Source of the DNA: Acidobacteriota bacterium
GTDB lineage: Bacteria > Acidobacteriota > Holophagae > Thermotomaculales > Thermotomaculaceae
Assembly (NCBI GenBank): GCA_027038695.1
Contig: JALWHA010000235.1
Location: 1-9,028, forward strand
Reading direction: 5' to 3'
DNA: 9,028 nt
Shown: piece by piece, positions 1-6,756 of the stretch
Position numbering within the stretch: the stretch's first letter is position 1
How the letters are laid out: each line of letters starts with the position of its first letter
The notes under the pieces: generated by a model
Databases searched by the model: none
The model's input: only the letters and a program-made list of their open reading frames with translations
Told to the model about the DNA's origin: nothing
Made by a program: the position numbers and the translations under genes

Positions 1-1232
1 TCTATCATTACCCCTATGTAAGATTGGTCTCTCCCTAAAACAACAGGCTCTCTATCCTTCAAAGACAAAGCGGCATTTATCCCCGCAATCAAGCCCTGCC
101 CTGCCGCCTCTTCATACCCTGAAGTGCCGTTTATCTGGCCTGCAAAGTAAAGCCCTTTTATCTCCTTTGACTCAAGGGACACTTTAAGACTTAAAGGGTT
201 TATTGAGAAGTACTCAATAGCATAGCCCGGCCTTAATATCTCAACATTTTCAAGCCCTTTAATTGTTCTTAAATACTGATACTGAACATCAACAGGAAGA
301 GAAGTTGATACCCCGTTAACATAGTATTCAACGGTAAACCTTGATTCAGGCTCAAGAAAAACCTGATGCCTCTCCCTGTCGGGAAACTTTTTTAACTTAT
401 CCTCAATTGAAGGGCAATACCTCGGCCCAACACCCTGAATAAGCCCCGAATAAAGGGAAGAGCGGTGTATGTTTTTAAAGATAATCTGGTGGGTTTTTTC
501 ATGTGTATAGGTTAAATAGCAGGGAATCTGCTCTACTTCCCTTTTTGGGGGGTTAAAGGAAAAAAACGGCGGCGGGACATCCCCGTCCTGCCTTTCCATT
601 TTTGAGAAGTCAATTGAGTTTTTGTGAACCCTTGCCGGGGTGCCTGTTTTAAACCTTGTTAATTCAAAGCCTAAATCCCTTAAATTATCTGCAAGGGTTA
701 ACGAGGGTATCTCATTAGTCCTTCCTGCCGGGTAGGTTTTATCCCCTATAAAAATCTTACCCCCTAAAAAAGTGCCTGTTGAAACTATCACCTTTTTACA
801 GGAAATGACATTTCCAGATTCAAGGATAACCTTTGACACCTCTCCCTTTTTAACAACTATTTCGCTTGCTATATCCTGTATAAGGTAAAGGTTTTCGGTC
901 TCTTCAAGTAGTTTTCTCATTTCAAGCCTGTACATAACCTTGTCAGCCTGCGCCCTCGGTGCCTGAACTGCAGGCCCCCTGCTTTTGTTTAGCATTCTGA
1001 ATTGAATGCCTGTTTTATCAATAACCTTTGCCATTAAACCGCCAAGTGCGTCAATCTCCCTAACAATGTGCCCTTTAGCAAGCCCTCCTATTGCAGGGTT
1101 GCAGGACATCTGGCCAACCACATCAAGGTTTATTGTTAAAAGGCAGGTTTTAAAACCTAACTTTGCGGTAGCATAGCCTGCCTCGCAGCCTGCATGCCCA
1201 GCGCCGATAACTACAACATCAAAATCTATCAT
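1..1232 (-). CDS. mnmG: MnmG (GidA), tRNA U34 carboxymethylaminomethyl-modification FAD subunit; 3' end missing
   Basis: With MnmE, this FAD protein makes the (carboxymethyl)aminomethyl group at C5 of wobble uridine 34 in certain tRNAs, in the cytoplasm. I translated it from the minus strand: 410 complete codons are present, about two thirds of the usual length of roughly 620 residues, and the frame runs open through base 1. The N-terminus has the FAD-binding GAGHAG loop at residues 10-15. The block SCNPAIGG carries Cys44, and GPRYCPSIEDK carries Cys273; these match the two redox cysteines of E. coli MnmG (Cys47 and Cys277). The second family signature, AGQINGTSGYEEAAGQG, lies at about residues 361-378. 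The ATG starts 1 nt after the mnmE stop codon, and an AGGA ribosome binding site lies inside the end of mnmE, so the two are co-transcribed and probably translationally coupled. The missing part would be the C-terminal helical domain that contacts tRNA and MnmE. Confidence 0.97.
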   Translation of the reverse strand, partial: MIDFDVVVIGAGHAGCEAGYATAKLGFKTCLLTINLDVVGQMSCNPAIGGLAKGHIVREIDALGGLMAKVIDKTGIQFRMLNKSRGPAVQAPRAQADKVMYRLEMRKLLEETENLYLIQDIASEIVVKKGEVSKVILESGNVISCKKVIVSTGTFLGGKIFIGDKTYPAGRTNEIPSLTLADNLRDLGFELTRFKTGTPARVHKNSIDFSKMERQDGDVPPPFFSFNPPKREVEQIPCYLTYTHEKTHQIIFKNIHRSSLYSGLIQGVGPRYCPSIEDKLKKFPDRERHQVFLEPESRFTVEYYVNGVSTSLPVDVQYQYLRTIKGLENVEILRPGYAIEYFSINPLSLKVSLESKEIKGLYFAGQINGTSGYEEAAGQGLIAGINAALSLKDREPVVLGRDQSYIGVMI

Positions 1233-1233
1233 T

Positions 1234-2544
1234 TTATTTTCCTAAACAAAAGTTTCCGAAAACGCTATCTAAAATAGAATCTGTGGTAACTTCTCCTATC
1301 ACAGACTCAAGAGACTCCAATGCCTCGTTAAGCATAGCACTCCCGACCTCCGGAAACAATTCGTTTTCAGCTTCAGTTAAAAAATGCTCAAGTACTACCT
1401 TTGCCCTGTTTAGAGCAAAATATTGCCTTTGAGAAAAAATATAGTTTTCCGAAAAATCAATTTTACTGAAATATTGAAAAACAGTTTCAAGCAAATCATT
1501 TACACCTTTATTTAATTTTGCCGAGATTTTTATTCCGTCAAAACCAAGCGGTTCTCTCAAATCAATTTTGTTAATTACCTTTACTATCTTAAAGTTAAGA
1601 TGCCTCACTTCTTGCGGGAGACTATAGTCGCTATAGTCAGTATCAAACATATAGAGTATTAAATCAGCATCTTGAAGCTCTTTAAAACTTCTTTCAATAC
1701 CTAAAGACTCAATTTTTCCCTGTCCTTCTCTTATGCCCGCAGTATCAACAAAAGAAAATTTTATCCCTTTATATTCAATATCCACCTCTATAGAATCGGT
1801 AGTAGTCCCGGGGATATCAGTGACAATAGCCCTTTCAAAGCCTGCTATTGCGTTTAAAAGGGAAGACTTGCCTACATTGGGCTTTCCCGCTATTACTATC
1901 TTTGCCCCTTTAAGCAAGTACCTTGTTTTTTTGTAAACATCAAGAACCTTGTTTAAAGATTTCAAACTTTCGTTAACTATAGGTAGAGACTTTTCAATTG
2001 CGGTTGATGTTTCCTCTTCTTCCGGATACTCTATTGCCGCCTCAAGGTACGCAATAGAATTGGTTAATTTTTCCTTTAACCTCAAAACAAAACCGGATAG
2101 TTTTCCTGATAAGTTTGATAAAACATTGGCCTGATACTGATTCTCGGCACTAATTATTGTATTTATTGCCTCAGCTTCAACAAGGTTTATTTTTCCGTTA
2201 AAAAGCGCCTTTTTTGTAAACTCCCCCGGCTCTGCAAGCCTTGCAAACCCAGAATCAACTATATCTGAAACAACAGAGTAGAGAATATAGGGAGAGCCAT
2301 GCAGGTGAAACTCCACAGTGTCTTCCCCAGTGTAAGATTTAGGGGATTTAAAAAAAACAAAATAGCCTGTGTCCTCAACCCTGCCTAAAAATCTCCCGAA
2401 GTACATCCTGCCGTGCTCAATTTCTTTGGGAAAAGGGGAAAAAAATCTTTTTGCTATATCAAGTGATTTTTCACCTGACAACCTCACAATCCCCACCCCC
2501 CCCTTTCCAGGCGGAGTGGCAATTGCCACAATCGTATTAATCAT
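1234..2544 (-). CDS. mnmE: MnmE (TrmE), tRNA modification GTPase
   Basis: This potassium-activated GTPase is the partner of MnmG in wobble-uridine modification and binds the folate one-carbon donor through its N-terminal domain. At 436 residues it is slightly short for the family (about 450-460). The N-terminal folate domain opens with TIVAIATPPGKGGVGIVRLSG. A helical domain follows, with the embedded G domain at about 210-360: P-loop GKPNVGKS at 220-227, including the Asn that coordinates K+ in the family, switch TTT at 247-249, DTAG at 267-270, NKID at 325-328 and SAK at 341-343. The C-terminus ends in FCLGK (432-436), a conservative variant of the usual FCIGK, and keeps the essential Cys. 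The ATG overlaps the jag stop by 4 nt (ATGA); only a weak purine stretch precedes it, so translation is probably coupled to jag. Confidence 0.98.
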   Translation of the reverse strand: MINTIVAIATPPGKGGVGIVRLSGEKSLDIAKRFFSPFPKEIEHGRMYFGRFLGRVEDTGYFVFFKSPKSYTGEDTVEFHLHGSPYILYSVVSDIVDSGFARLAEPGEFTKKALFNGKINLVEAEAINTIISAENQYQANVLSNLSGKLSGFVLRLKEKLTNSIAYLEAAIEYPEEEETSTAIEKSLPIVNESLKSLNKVLDVYKKTRYLLKGAKIVIAGKPNVGKSSLLNAIAGFERAIVTDIPGTTTDSIEVDIEYKGIKFSFVDTAGIREGQGKIESLGIERSFKELQDADLILYMFDTDYSDYSLPQEVRHLNFKIVKVINKIDLREPLGFDGIKISAKLNKGVNDLLETVFQYFSKIDFSENYIFSQRQYFALNRAKVVLEHFLTEAENELFPEVGSAMLNEALESLESVIGEVTTDSILDSVFGNFCLGK

Positions 2545-3191
2545 CTCTTCTTTTTCAGGTAAACCTTAACCTTTTTCAAAAAACCGTTTCCAAGACTTTC
2601 TGTTGCAACAAATTTATCATCTCTTAAAGTTATATGGATCTGTCTTCTCTCAGCCGGGTTCATAGGAGAAAAAACATAAGGCTTACCTAAATTCTTAACC
2701 TTTTCTGCCGCTTTTCGTGCCATATCCCTTAATGCCTTAATCCTATTAAATCTAAAACTCCTGCATTCTAAAACCACAGGTCTGGAATTTTTTCCTCTTG
2801 TTAACACTTTGTTAGCAAGATGCTGAAAGGCATCTAAAAGTGCGCCATTTTCTTCAAGAAATAAACCTTCATCTTCGCCTTTAATTTCAAATTCCACACC
2901 GTCTTTAATCCTTGAAAAATCAGCTCTTACACTTAAATTAGCCTTTTGAAACCAGTCATTCAATAAAATTTCTGCCTTAACCGCGCCTTCAGGCTTTTTC
3001 TTGTTTTTATTTCCCTTTCCTATTGCGTCAATCCTAATCGTTACCTCTCCCGCAAGGGGACTGAAAAGGGAATTGTCCGTAGTAATAACGGTATAATGAA
3101 TTAAATCCGCATTTACGTTATAGTACAGAGAAGCTTTTTCCAATGCTTCGTCAATATCTTTTCCCGAAAATAATTTTTTAGATAGATTCAT
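2541..3191 (-). CDS. jag: Jag/KhpB-type RNA-binding protein (Jag_N, KH and R3H domains)
   Basis: This is a cytoplasmic RNA-binding protein of the SpoIIIJ-associated family, 216 residues from the chosen start. The order is Jag_N (about 9-27, SGKDIDEALEKA), a lysine-rich linker (about 58-68), a KH domain (about 75-133), and a C-terminal R3H domain with NPAERRQIH at 178-186, which holds the R-x3-H pair (R182, H186). I chose the ATG at 3191. A GTG six bases upstream at 3197 is in frame, but it forms part of the ribosome binding site AGAGGTG, which is ideally spaced for the ATG. The KH loop normally reads G-x-x-G, with basic residues; here it reads EENG (residues 113-116), so RNA binding by this domain may be altered. 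The gene sits between yidC and mnmE, its usual place. The family affects cell shape, envelope homeostasis or sporulation in other bacteria; the role here is not visible in the sequence. Confidence 0.94.
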   Translation of the reverse strand: MNLSKKLFSGKDIDEALEKASLYYNVNADLIHYTVITTDNSLFSPLAGEVTIRIDAIGKGNKNKKKPEGAVKAEILLNDWFQKANLSVRADFSRIKDGVEFEIKGEDEGLFLEENGALLDAFQHLANKVLTRGKNSRPVVLECRSFRFNRIKALRDMARKAAEKVKNLGKPYVFSPMNPAERRQIHITLRDDKFVATESLGNGFLKKVKVYLKKKR

Positions 3192-3194
3192 ATT

Positions 3195-3201
3195 CACCTC
3201 T
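3195..3201 (-). promoter_or_regulatory. Ribosome binding site that fixes the jag start
   Basis: On the minus strand the sequence AGAGGTG lies just after the yidC stop and ends 3 nt before ATG 3191, placing the AGAGG core 5 nt from that ATG. The GTG at 3197, which would lengthen Jag by two residues, is contained within this element and so has no ribosome binding site of its own. Confidence 0.7.
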
Positions 3202-4805
3202 CATGCAGCAATTTTCATTTGTTTATTTAATATAACCTGTTGAAAAATCTGAAAAATATTATTTGTCGTCCAATAAAGCAACAAACCAGAAGGTGCGTAA
3301 ATTAAAACAAAGGTAATAACAATAGGCATAATTAACATCATCCTCTGCTGATTCTTGTCCCCGGTCGCCGGAGTGAGCAATTGAACAATAAGTTGAGTAA
3401 CACCCATAGCTATTGGCAAAACAAAGTAAGGGTCATAAGCGGACAGGTCTTTAATCCAGAGTATCCAGGGTGCCATCCTAAGATCAATAATATTTAACAA
3501 TAATGAATAAATTGCAAAGAATATAGGGATCTGAACAAGCATAGGAAGACATCCACCCAGAGGATTAACTCCCTCTTTTTTGTACAATTCCTGAAGTTCC
3601 TGGTTCATTTTAGCCTTCATTGTCATATCATTGCCATACTTTTTATACTTTTCCTGAATAGCCTTAACCTTAGGCTGTAGATCTTTCATCTTTTGAGCTG
3701 ATTTTAAGCCTGCGGAATTCAAAGGGAAGAGCACTATTCTAACAAGTATTGTAAAAATAACAATAGACCAGCCCCAATTGCCAACAAACCTATTAAGCCA
3801 TTTCAAAAGGATAAAAAGCCATTTGCCGAAAGCACCGAACCATCCGAAATTTACAAGTTCCTTATAGCTTTGCCCAAGCTCTCCCAACCTCTCGTACTCT
3901 TTAGGACCTAAATAGAATTGTCCACTTAACTTCTTCTTTAAAGAAGCACTTAAAGAACACACGCTGTACTCTTTTTTTCCTTCTTTGTAATTGTACAGGG
4001 AGGCCCTCAGGTCTCTAAAACCGTTATAAGGGGTTAATATTTTAGCAAAATACCTGTTTTCAATAGCAACCCACTTTGCACCTGAAGGTAATTTAACCTT
4101 CTCAATTTTCTTTTTCTTAACCCTTTCAATGTCGCCGTCATAAAAGTAAGCAATCTCGTCTTCGGTAGAATACCTACTCTTAGCCTTTTCAGATGAATTT
4201 AGCCCGGCGCCTAAAGAAATGTACGGATTATTTAAACCTTGAACAGAGAAATCAAGCATATAATCTTTTTCAAGCCTGAATATTTTTTTAATTAAAACCC
4301 CGTTATTCTCATAAGAAAAAGTTATTGTATTGCCGTTTAATTGAGCATCAAAAACAATATTTTCAAGTGATTTATCACCTTCATAAAGCGTAAAAGGTTT
4401 ATCATAATCTAAAGTTTTATTTACAAGATCATAACTTTTACCGTTTTTTTCTTTGTAATTTTTTAAAATAATGGATTTTGCTACCCCGCCCTTATTAGAA
4501 AAAACTACCTTTAAAAATCTATTTTCAAGAACAAAATCTTTGACTTCCTTAGATGAATTTTCTGAAAAGAAATCGTCTGTAGATGTTTTTATTACGACAT
4601 TTTCATTTTTATTTTGTTTAAGTTCATTTTTACCGACACCTTTCTTGTCTTTATTGAGTTTTAAATCTACCTTGCTTGAATCGGTTTCCGAAACACTGGA
4701 TTGTGCAACCTTCTTTTTAGGAACATACTTACTCACTACAAATTTTTGCCAAAAAACTATAAAAGCAATGGCAAGGACAACTGCAATTACCGTTCGCTTA
4801 TCCAT
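3201..4805 (-). CDS. yidC: YidC membrane protein insertase, Gram-negative type
   Basis: YidC inserts and folds inner-membrane proteins, alone or with SecYEG. From the second Met the protein has 534 residues. It starts MDKRTVIAVVL, typical of diderm YidC, with one transmembrane segment at about 5-22. A charged low-complexity linker (about 28-75) leads to the periplasmic beta-sandwich domain (about 88-320). The conserved insertase core fills about 325-530, including the intramembrane Arg356 in TILVRIVLFP, the basic coiled cytoplasmic loop (KMKDLQPKVKAIQEKYKKYG) and the GGCLPMLVQIPIFFAIYSLL region. No lipoprotein signal is seen, unlike the SpoIIIJ form of Firmicutes. Two ATGs lie in tandem at 4808 and 4805. 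The GAAGGAG site leaves 3 nt to the first and 6 nt to the second, so I prefer 4805. It lies just after yidD, and a few nucleotides separate it from jag. Confidence 0.97.
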   Translation of the reverse strand: MDKRTVIAVVLAIAFIVFWQKFVVSKYVPKKKVAQSSVSETDSSKVDLKLNKDKKGVGKNELKQNKNENVVIKTSTDDFFSENSSKEVKDFVLENRFLKVVFSNKGGVAKSIILKNYKEKNGKSYDLVNKTLDYDKPFTLYEGDKSLENIVFDAQLNGNTITFSYENNGVLIKKIFRLEKDYMLDFSVQGLNNPYISLGAGLNSSEKAKSRYSTEDEIAYFYDGDIERVKKKKIEKVKLPSGAKWVAIENRYFAKILTPYNGFRDLRASLYNYKEGKKEYSVCSLSASLKKKLSGQFYLGPKEYERLGELGQSYKELVNFGWFGAFGKWLFILLKWLNRFVGNWGWSIVIFTILVRIVLFPLNSAGLKSAQKMKDLQPKVKAIQEKYKKYGNDMTMKAKMNQELQELYKKEGVNPLGGCLPMLVQIPIFFAIYSLLLNIIDLRMAPWILWIKDLSAYDPYFVLPIAMGVTQLIVQLLTPATGDKNQQRMMLIMPIVITFVLIYAPSGLLLYWTTNNIFQIFQQVILNKQMKIAA

Positions 4806-4811
4806 CATCTA

Positions 4812-4818
4812 CTCCTTC
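4812..4818 (-). promoter_or_regulatory. Ribosome binding site of yidC
   Basis: On the minus strand GAAGGAG follows the last yidD codons. It is 3 nt from ATG 4808 and 6 nt from ATG 4805. The latter is the better distance and gives the usual MDKRT start of YidC. Confidence 0.65.
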
Positions 4819-5027
4819 TATTTTAATGGATCGTATCCTCCCGGGTGAAACGGGTGGCATTTTAATATTCTTCTTAAAGCAAGGTATCCCCCCTTTAAAA
4901 CCCCGTACTTTTCAATCGCCTGCAAAGCATAATTAGAGCAGGTAGGGGTAAACCTGCAACTGGGGGGAAATAAAGGGGAAATAAATTTTTGATAACCTTT
5001 AATTAAATAGATTAAAATTTTTTTCAT
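4818..5027 (-). CDS. yidD: YidD, membrane protein insertion efficiency factor
   Basis: YidD is a small, membrane-associated protein that promotes YidC-dependent insertion. The gene encodes 69 residues, the compact form of the family. It opens with an amphipathic stretch (ILIYLIKGYQKFISPL, about 4-19). The family core follows: PPSCRFTPTCSNYALQAIEKYG (about 21-42) with two of the three conserved Cys, then RRILKCHPFHPGGYDPLK at the C-terminus with the third Cys and the GGYDP signature. Its start lies 29 nt inside the end of rnpA, in another frame, with only a weak GGAT-like ribosome site, so it probably depends on coupling to rnpA. The next gene is yidC, 9-12 nt downstream. Confidence 0.96.
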   Translation of the reverse strand: MKKILIYLIKGYQKFISPLFPPSCRFTPTCSNYALQAIEKYGVLKGGYLALRRILKCHPFHPGGYDPLK

Positions 5028-5352
5028 TAATCCAACTTAAAAAAGTATTGATCTCGCCTTCAAATACTCTGAAATTAGCACTTTTAGCTTTTTTTTTGGT
5101 ATTTATTACGTACCAAATATTATCGGGAAAAAAATCCTGACGTAATCTTACCACTTCCCTTAACAACCTTTTTACTCTATTTCTAACTACGGCTTTTCCG
5201 ATCTTCTTCGAGACGGTTAAACCGAAAAGTTTACTATCTCTATCAGGCAGAAAATAAATGACAAGATGTTCGGTTGTAAATTTCTTTCCTTTAAAGTAAA
5301 CCTCTAAAAATTGTTTTCTCTTTTTAAGCCTAAATCTTTTTTTTAAAGACAA
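4999..5352 (-). CDS. rnpA: RnpA, protein subunit of ribonuclease P
   Basis: RnpA is the protein cofactor of RNase P, the ribozyme that cuts 5' leaders from precursor tRNAs. The product has 117 residues, normal for the family, and is strongly basic. The N-terminus (LKKRFRLKKRKQFLEVYFKG) matches the family start, and the RNA-binding signature RNRVKRLLRE is at 57-66. The start codon is TTG: the frame is closed by the rpmH stop one codon upstream, and no Met codon occurs later in the protein, so TTG at 5352 is close to forced. There is no clear ribosome binding site, and the gene begins 3 nt after rpmH, so translation is most likely coupled to rpmH. Its 3' end overlaps yidD by 29 nt. The RNA subunit (rnpB) is not in this window. 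Confidence 0.96.
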   Translation of the reverse strand: MSLKKRFRLKKRKQFLEVYFKGKKFTTEHLVIYFLPDRDSKLFGLTVSKKIGKAVVRNRVKRLLREVVRLRQDFFPDNIWYVINTKKKAKSANFRVFEGEINTFLSWINEKNFNLFN

Positions 5353-5355
5353 AAT

Positions 5356-5490
5356 TTATACGGCTAATCTTTTTCTGCCCTTTCTTCTTCTAGCATTTAT
5401 TACTTTTCTTCCGGCTTTAGTTCTCATTCTAACTAAAAATCCGTGAGTTTTTCTTCTTTTTCTTCTATTCGGTTTGTATGTTGGCTGCAT
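5356..5490 (-). CDS. rpmH: RpmH, ribosomal protein bL34
   Basis: A 44-residue protein of the large ribosomal subunit, found by reading the minus strand by eye. It begins MQPTYKPNRRKRRKTHGFLV and continues RMRTKAGRKVINARRRKGRKRLAV, which matches bL34 along its full length, including the conserved THGF and RM.T..GR..I..RR.KGR blocks. The ATG is preceded by GGGAGGA at 5494-5500, the expected distance. The gene opens the rpmH-rnpA-yidD-yidC-jag-mnmE-mnmG cluster and lies about 27 nt downstream of the predicted transcription start. Although short, it is one of the most certain genes here. Confidence 0.98.
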   Translation of the reverse strand: MQPTYKPNRRKRRKTHGFLVRMRTKAGRKVINARRRKGRKRLAV

Positions 5491-5493
5491 ACT

Positions 5494-5500
5494 TCCTCCC
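5494..5500 (-). promoter_or_regulatory. Ribosome binding site of rpmH
   Basis: GGGAGGA on the minus strand, three bases before the ATG at 5490 (AGGAGG-like core about 5 nt from the start). It is the strongest ribosome site of the downstream operon, fitting a highly expressed ribosomal protein. Confidence 0.75.
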
Positions 5501-5523
5501 TATCTTGATAAATTGTCCCTAAT

Positions 5524-5552
5524 ATTAAAAACAATAAGACAATAAAAGTCAA
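5524..5552 (-). promoter_or_regulatory. Sigma70-type promoter of the rpmH operon
   Basis: On the minus strand a -35 box TTGACT (5552-5547) is followed by exactly 17 nt and a -10 box TTTAAT (5529-5524). Each matches the consensus at five of six positions with ideal spacing. Transcription should start near 5517, giving a leader of about 27 nt before the rpmH ATG. The position between the terminator of the upstream gene and rpmH is what an operon promoter needs. I inferred it from sequence only. Confidence 0.75.
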
Positions 5553-5572
5553 ATAAAAATTAATAAATAAGT

Positions 5573-5595
5573 AAAAAGAGGGAAAAATTCTCCCT
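5573..5595 (-). terminator. Rho-independent terminator after the dehydrogenase gene
   Basis: Just after the stop codon of the dehydrogenase gene, the minus strand reads AGGGAGAATTTTTCCCT (5595-5579). It can form a 7-bp stem, AGGGAGA with TTTCCCT including one G-U pair and a 3-nt loop, followed by C and five T (5577-5573). This should separate the upstream transcript from the rpmH operon, whose promoter begins about 20 nt further on. Confidence 0.72.
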
Positions 5596-5599
5596 TATA

Positions 5600-6718
5600 T
5601 TAAAGTTTCCTTGCTACTTCTTCAGCAACTTCCAAAGTTGTATTGTTTCCGCCCATATCATAAGTTCTAACTTTACCTTCTTTTATTACGGTTGCAATTG
5701 CATTTTCAAGTTTTAAAGCAAGATCTTTTTCTCCCAACCACTCAAGCATTAATTTAGATGTTAAAAGCATTGCCATAGGGTTTACTTTATACTTGCCCGC
5801 ATATTTAGGAGCAGAACCGTGAGTAGGTTCAAACACTGCGTAATCTTTACCTATATTTGCTGAAGAAGCAAAACCTAAACCACCAACCAACTGAGCTGAA
5901 AGGTCGGAAATAATATCTCCGAAAAGGTTTTCAGCGACAAGTACGCTATAATTTTCCGGGTTTTTAACAAGCCACATACACATAGCATCAATGTTTGTTT
6001 CCCACAACTCTATATTCGGATAATCTTTTGCAATTTCCCTTGCAACCCTTGTCATTAATCCGCCTGTTTCCCTTAACACATTAGGTTTTTCAACTAACGT
6101 AACAGTCGACCTTCCAGTCTCCTTTGCATACTCGAAGGCAGCTCTAACTATTCTTTCACAGCCTTTTTTTGTCATAATCCTTGTCGACACTGCAATTTCG
6201 TCTTTCGGAACATCCATAAATCTCTGCATCTTTTTATTATATTTTAAAAAGGCTTTCTTAAGGTCTTCCTTAACAGGGTAAAATTCAACACCGGCATACA
6301 TTCCCTCAGTGTTTTCTCTAAAGATAACAAGGTCAATATTGTCTTTGTAGTTTAACGGGTTGCCGGGGTATGCCTTGCAAGGCCTCATATTAACGGCAAG
6401 GTCGAAAAGTTGCCTTAGTTTTACAATAGGTGAAAAATACTCATAACCCTTATCCCTTAATTCGGGAGCCAGCTCTTCTCTTGCTTCGTCTTTCGGCTTT
6501 GAGGTTATGGCACCAAAAAGCGCGCAGTCTGTTTTTTTCATCAAATCTATTGTTCTATCGGGAAGGGGATTTCCCTCTGTTTTCCAGAATTCCCAGCCGA
6601 TGTCGCCGTGAATATACTCTGCATCAAGTTTTAAAGCATCAAGGACAATCTTTGCGGCTTCCATAACATCGTTTCCCACTCCGTCTCCCGGAAGCCATGC
6701 AATCCTGTACTTAGCCAT
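5600..6718 (-). CDS. Isocitrate/isopropylmalate dehydrogenase family enzyme, probably NADP-dependent isocitrate dehydrogenase-like
   Basis: This 372-residue enzyme belongs to the metal-dependent beta-decarboxylating dehydrogenases. Visible landmarks: N-terminal WLPGDGVGNDV; the substrate segment S96-P-I-V-K-L-R102...R112, matching Ser113, Arg119 and Arg129 of E. coli isocitrate dehydrogenase (Asn115 is Ile here); R134 and Y141 in RENTEGMYAG; the catalytic Lys211; and metal-binding aspartates at D244, D268 and D272. The cofactor loop HGSAPKYAGKYKVNP (300-314) has Lys305, Tyr306 and Val312, and Tyr353 follows, as in NADP-using E. coli enzyme; NAD enzymes usually have Asp-Ile here. The substrate is not certain: isocitrate is favoured by Ser96, while isopropylmalate, homoisocitrate or tartrate remain possible. 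AGGAGGA at 6723-6729 supports the ATG. It lies 38 nt after the aldolase gene with no convincing terminator between, so it may be read from the BMC operon, and its own terminator follows. Confidence 0.9.
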   Translation of the reverse strand: MAKYRIAWLPGDGVGNDVMEAAKIVLDALKLDAEYIHGDIGWEFWKTEGNPLPDRTIDLMKKTDCALFGAITSKPKDEAREELAPELRDKGYEYFSPIVKLRQLFDLAVNMRPCKAYPGNPLNYKDNIDLVIFRENTEGMYAGVEFYPVKEDLKKAFLKYNKKMQRFMDVPKDEIAVSTRIMTKKGCERIVRAAFEYAKETGRSTVTLVEKPNVLRETGGLMTRVAREIAKDYPNIELWETNIDAMCMWLVKNPENYSVLVAENLFGDIISDLSAQLVGGLGFASSANIGKDYAVFEPTHGSAPKYAGKYKVNPMAMLLTSKLMLEWLGEKDLALKLENAIATVIKEGKVRTYDMGGNNTTLEVAEEVARKL

Positions 6719-6722
6719 TAAA

Positions 6723-6729
6723 TCCTCCT
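6723..6729 (-). promoter_or_regulatory. Ribosome binding site of the dehydrogenase gene
   Basis: AGGAGGA on the minus strand, 4 nt before ATG 6718: a full-strength site. It contrasts with the weak or absent sites of the coupled BMC genes upstream and suggests that this enzyme is translated independently and well. Confidence 0.75.
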
Positions 6730-6756
6730 AAAAAATTTATATATACCCTTTCGGGA

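Noticed and set aside
3195..3197. GTG as the start of jag
   Set aside because: This GTG is part of the AGAGGTG ribosome site that is correctly spaced for the ATG at 3191.
5356..5490. Fusion of rpmH and rnpA into a single gene, since they share a frame
   Set aside because: A TAA stop clearly separates them, bL34 has its normal length and end, and RnpA is complete from the TTG start.
5600..6718. Calling the dehydrogenase leuB (3-isopropylmalate dehydrogenase)
   Set aside because: The substrate loop has Ser96 as in isocitrate dehydrogenases, the cofactor loop is NADP-like, and no leucine-pathway genes are adjacent. The evidence is not strong enough for any specific gene symbol.
6731..6755. Possible terminator between the aldolase and dehydrogenase genes (CCC-GAAA-GGG hairpin, then a T run)
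   Set aside because: The stem is only 3 bp and the six-T run lies about 10 nt beyond it, so termination is unlikely. I treat the gap as permissive to read-through.
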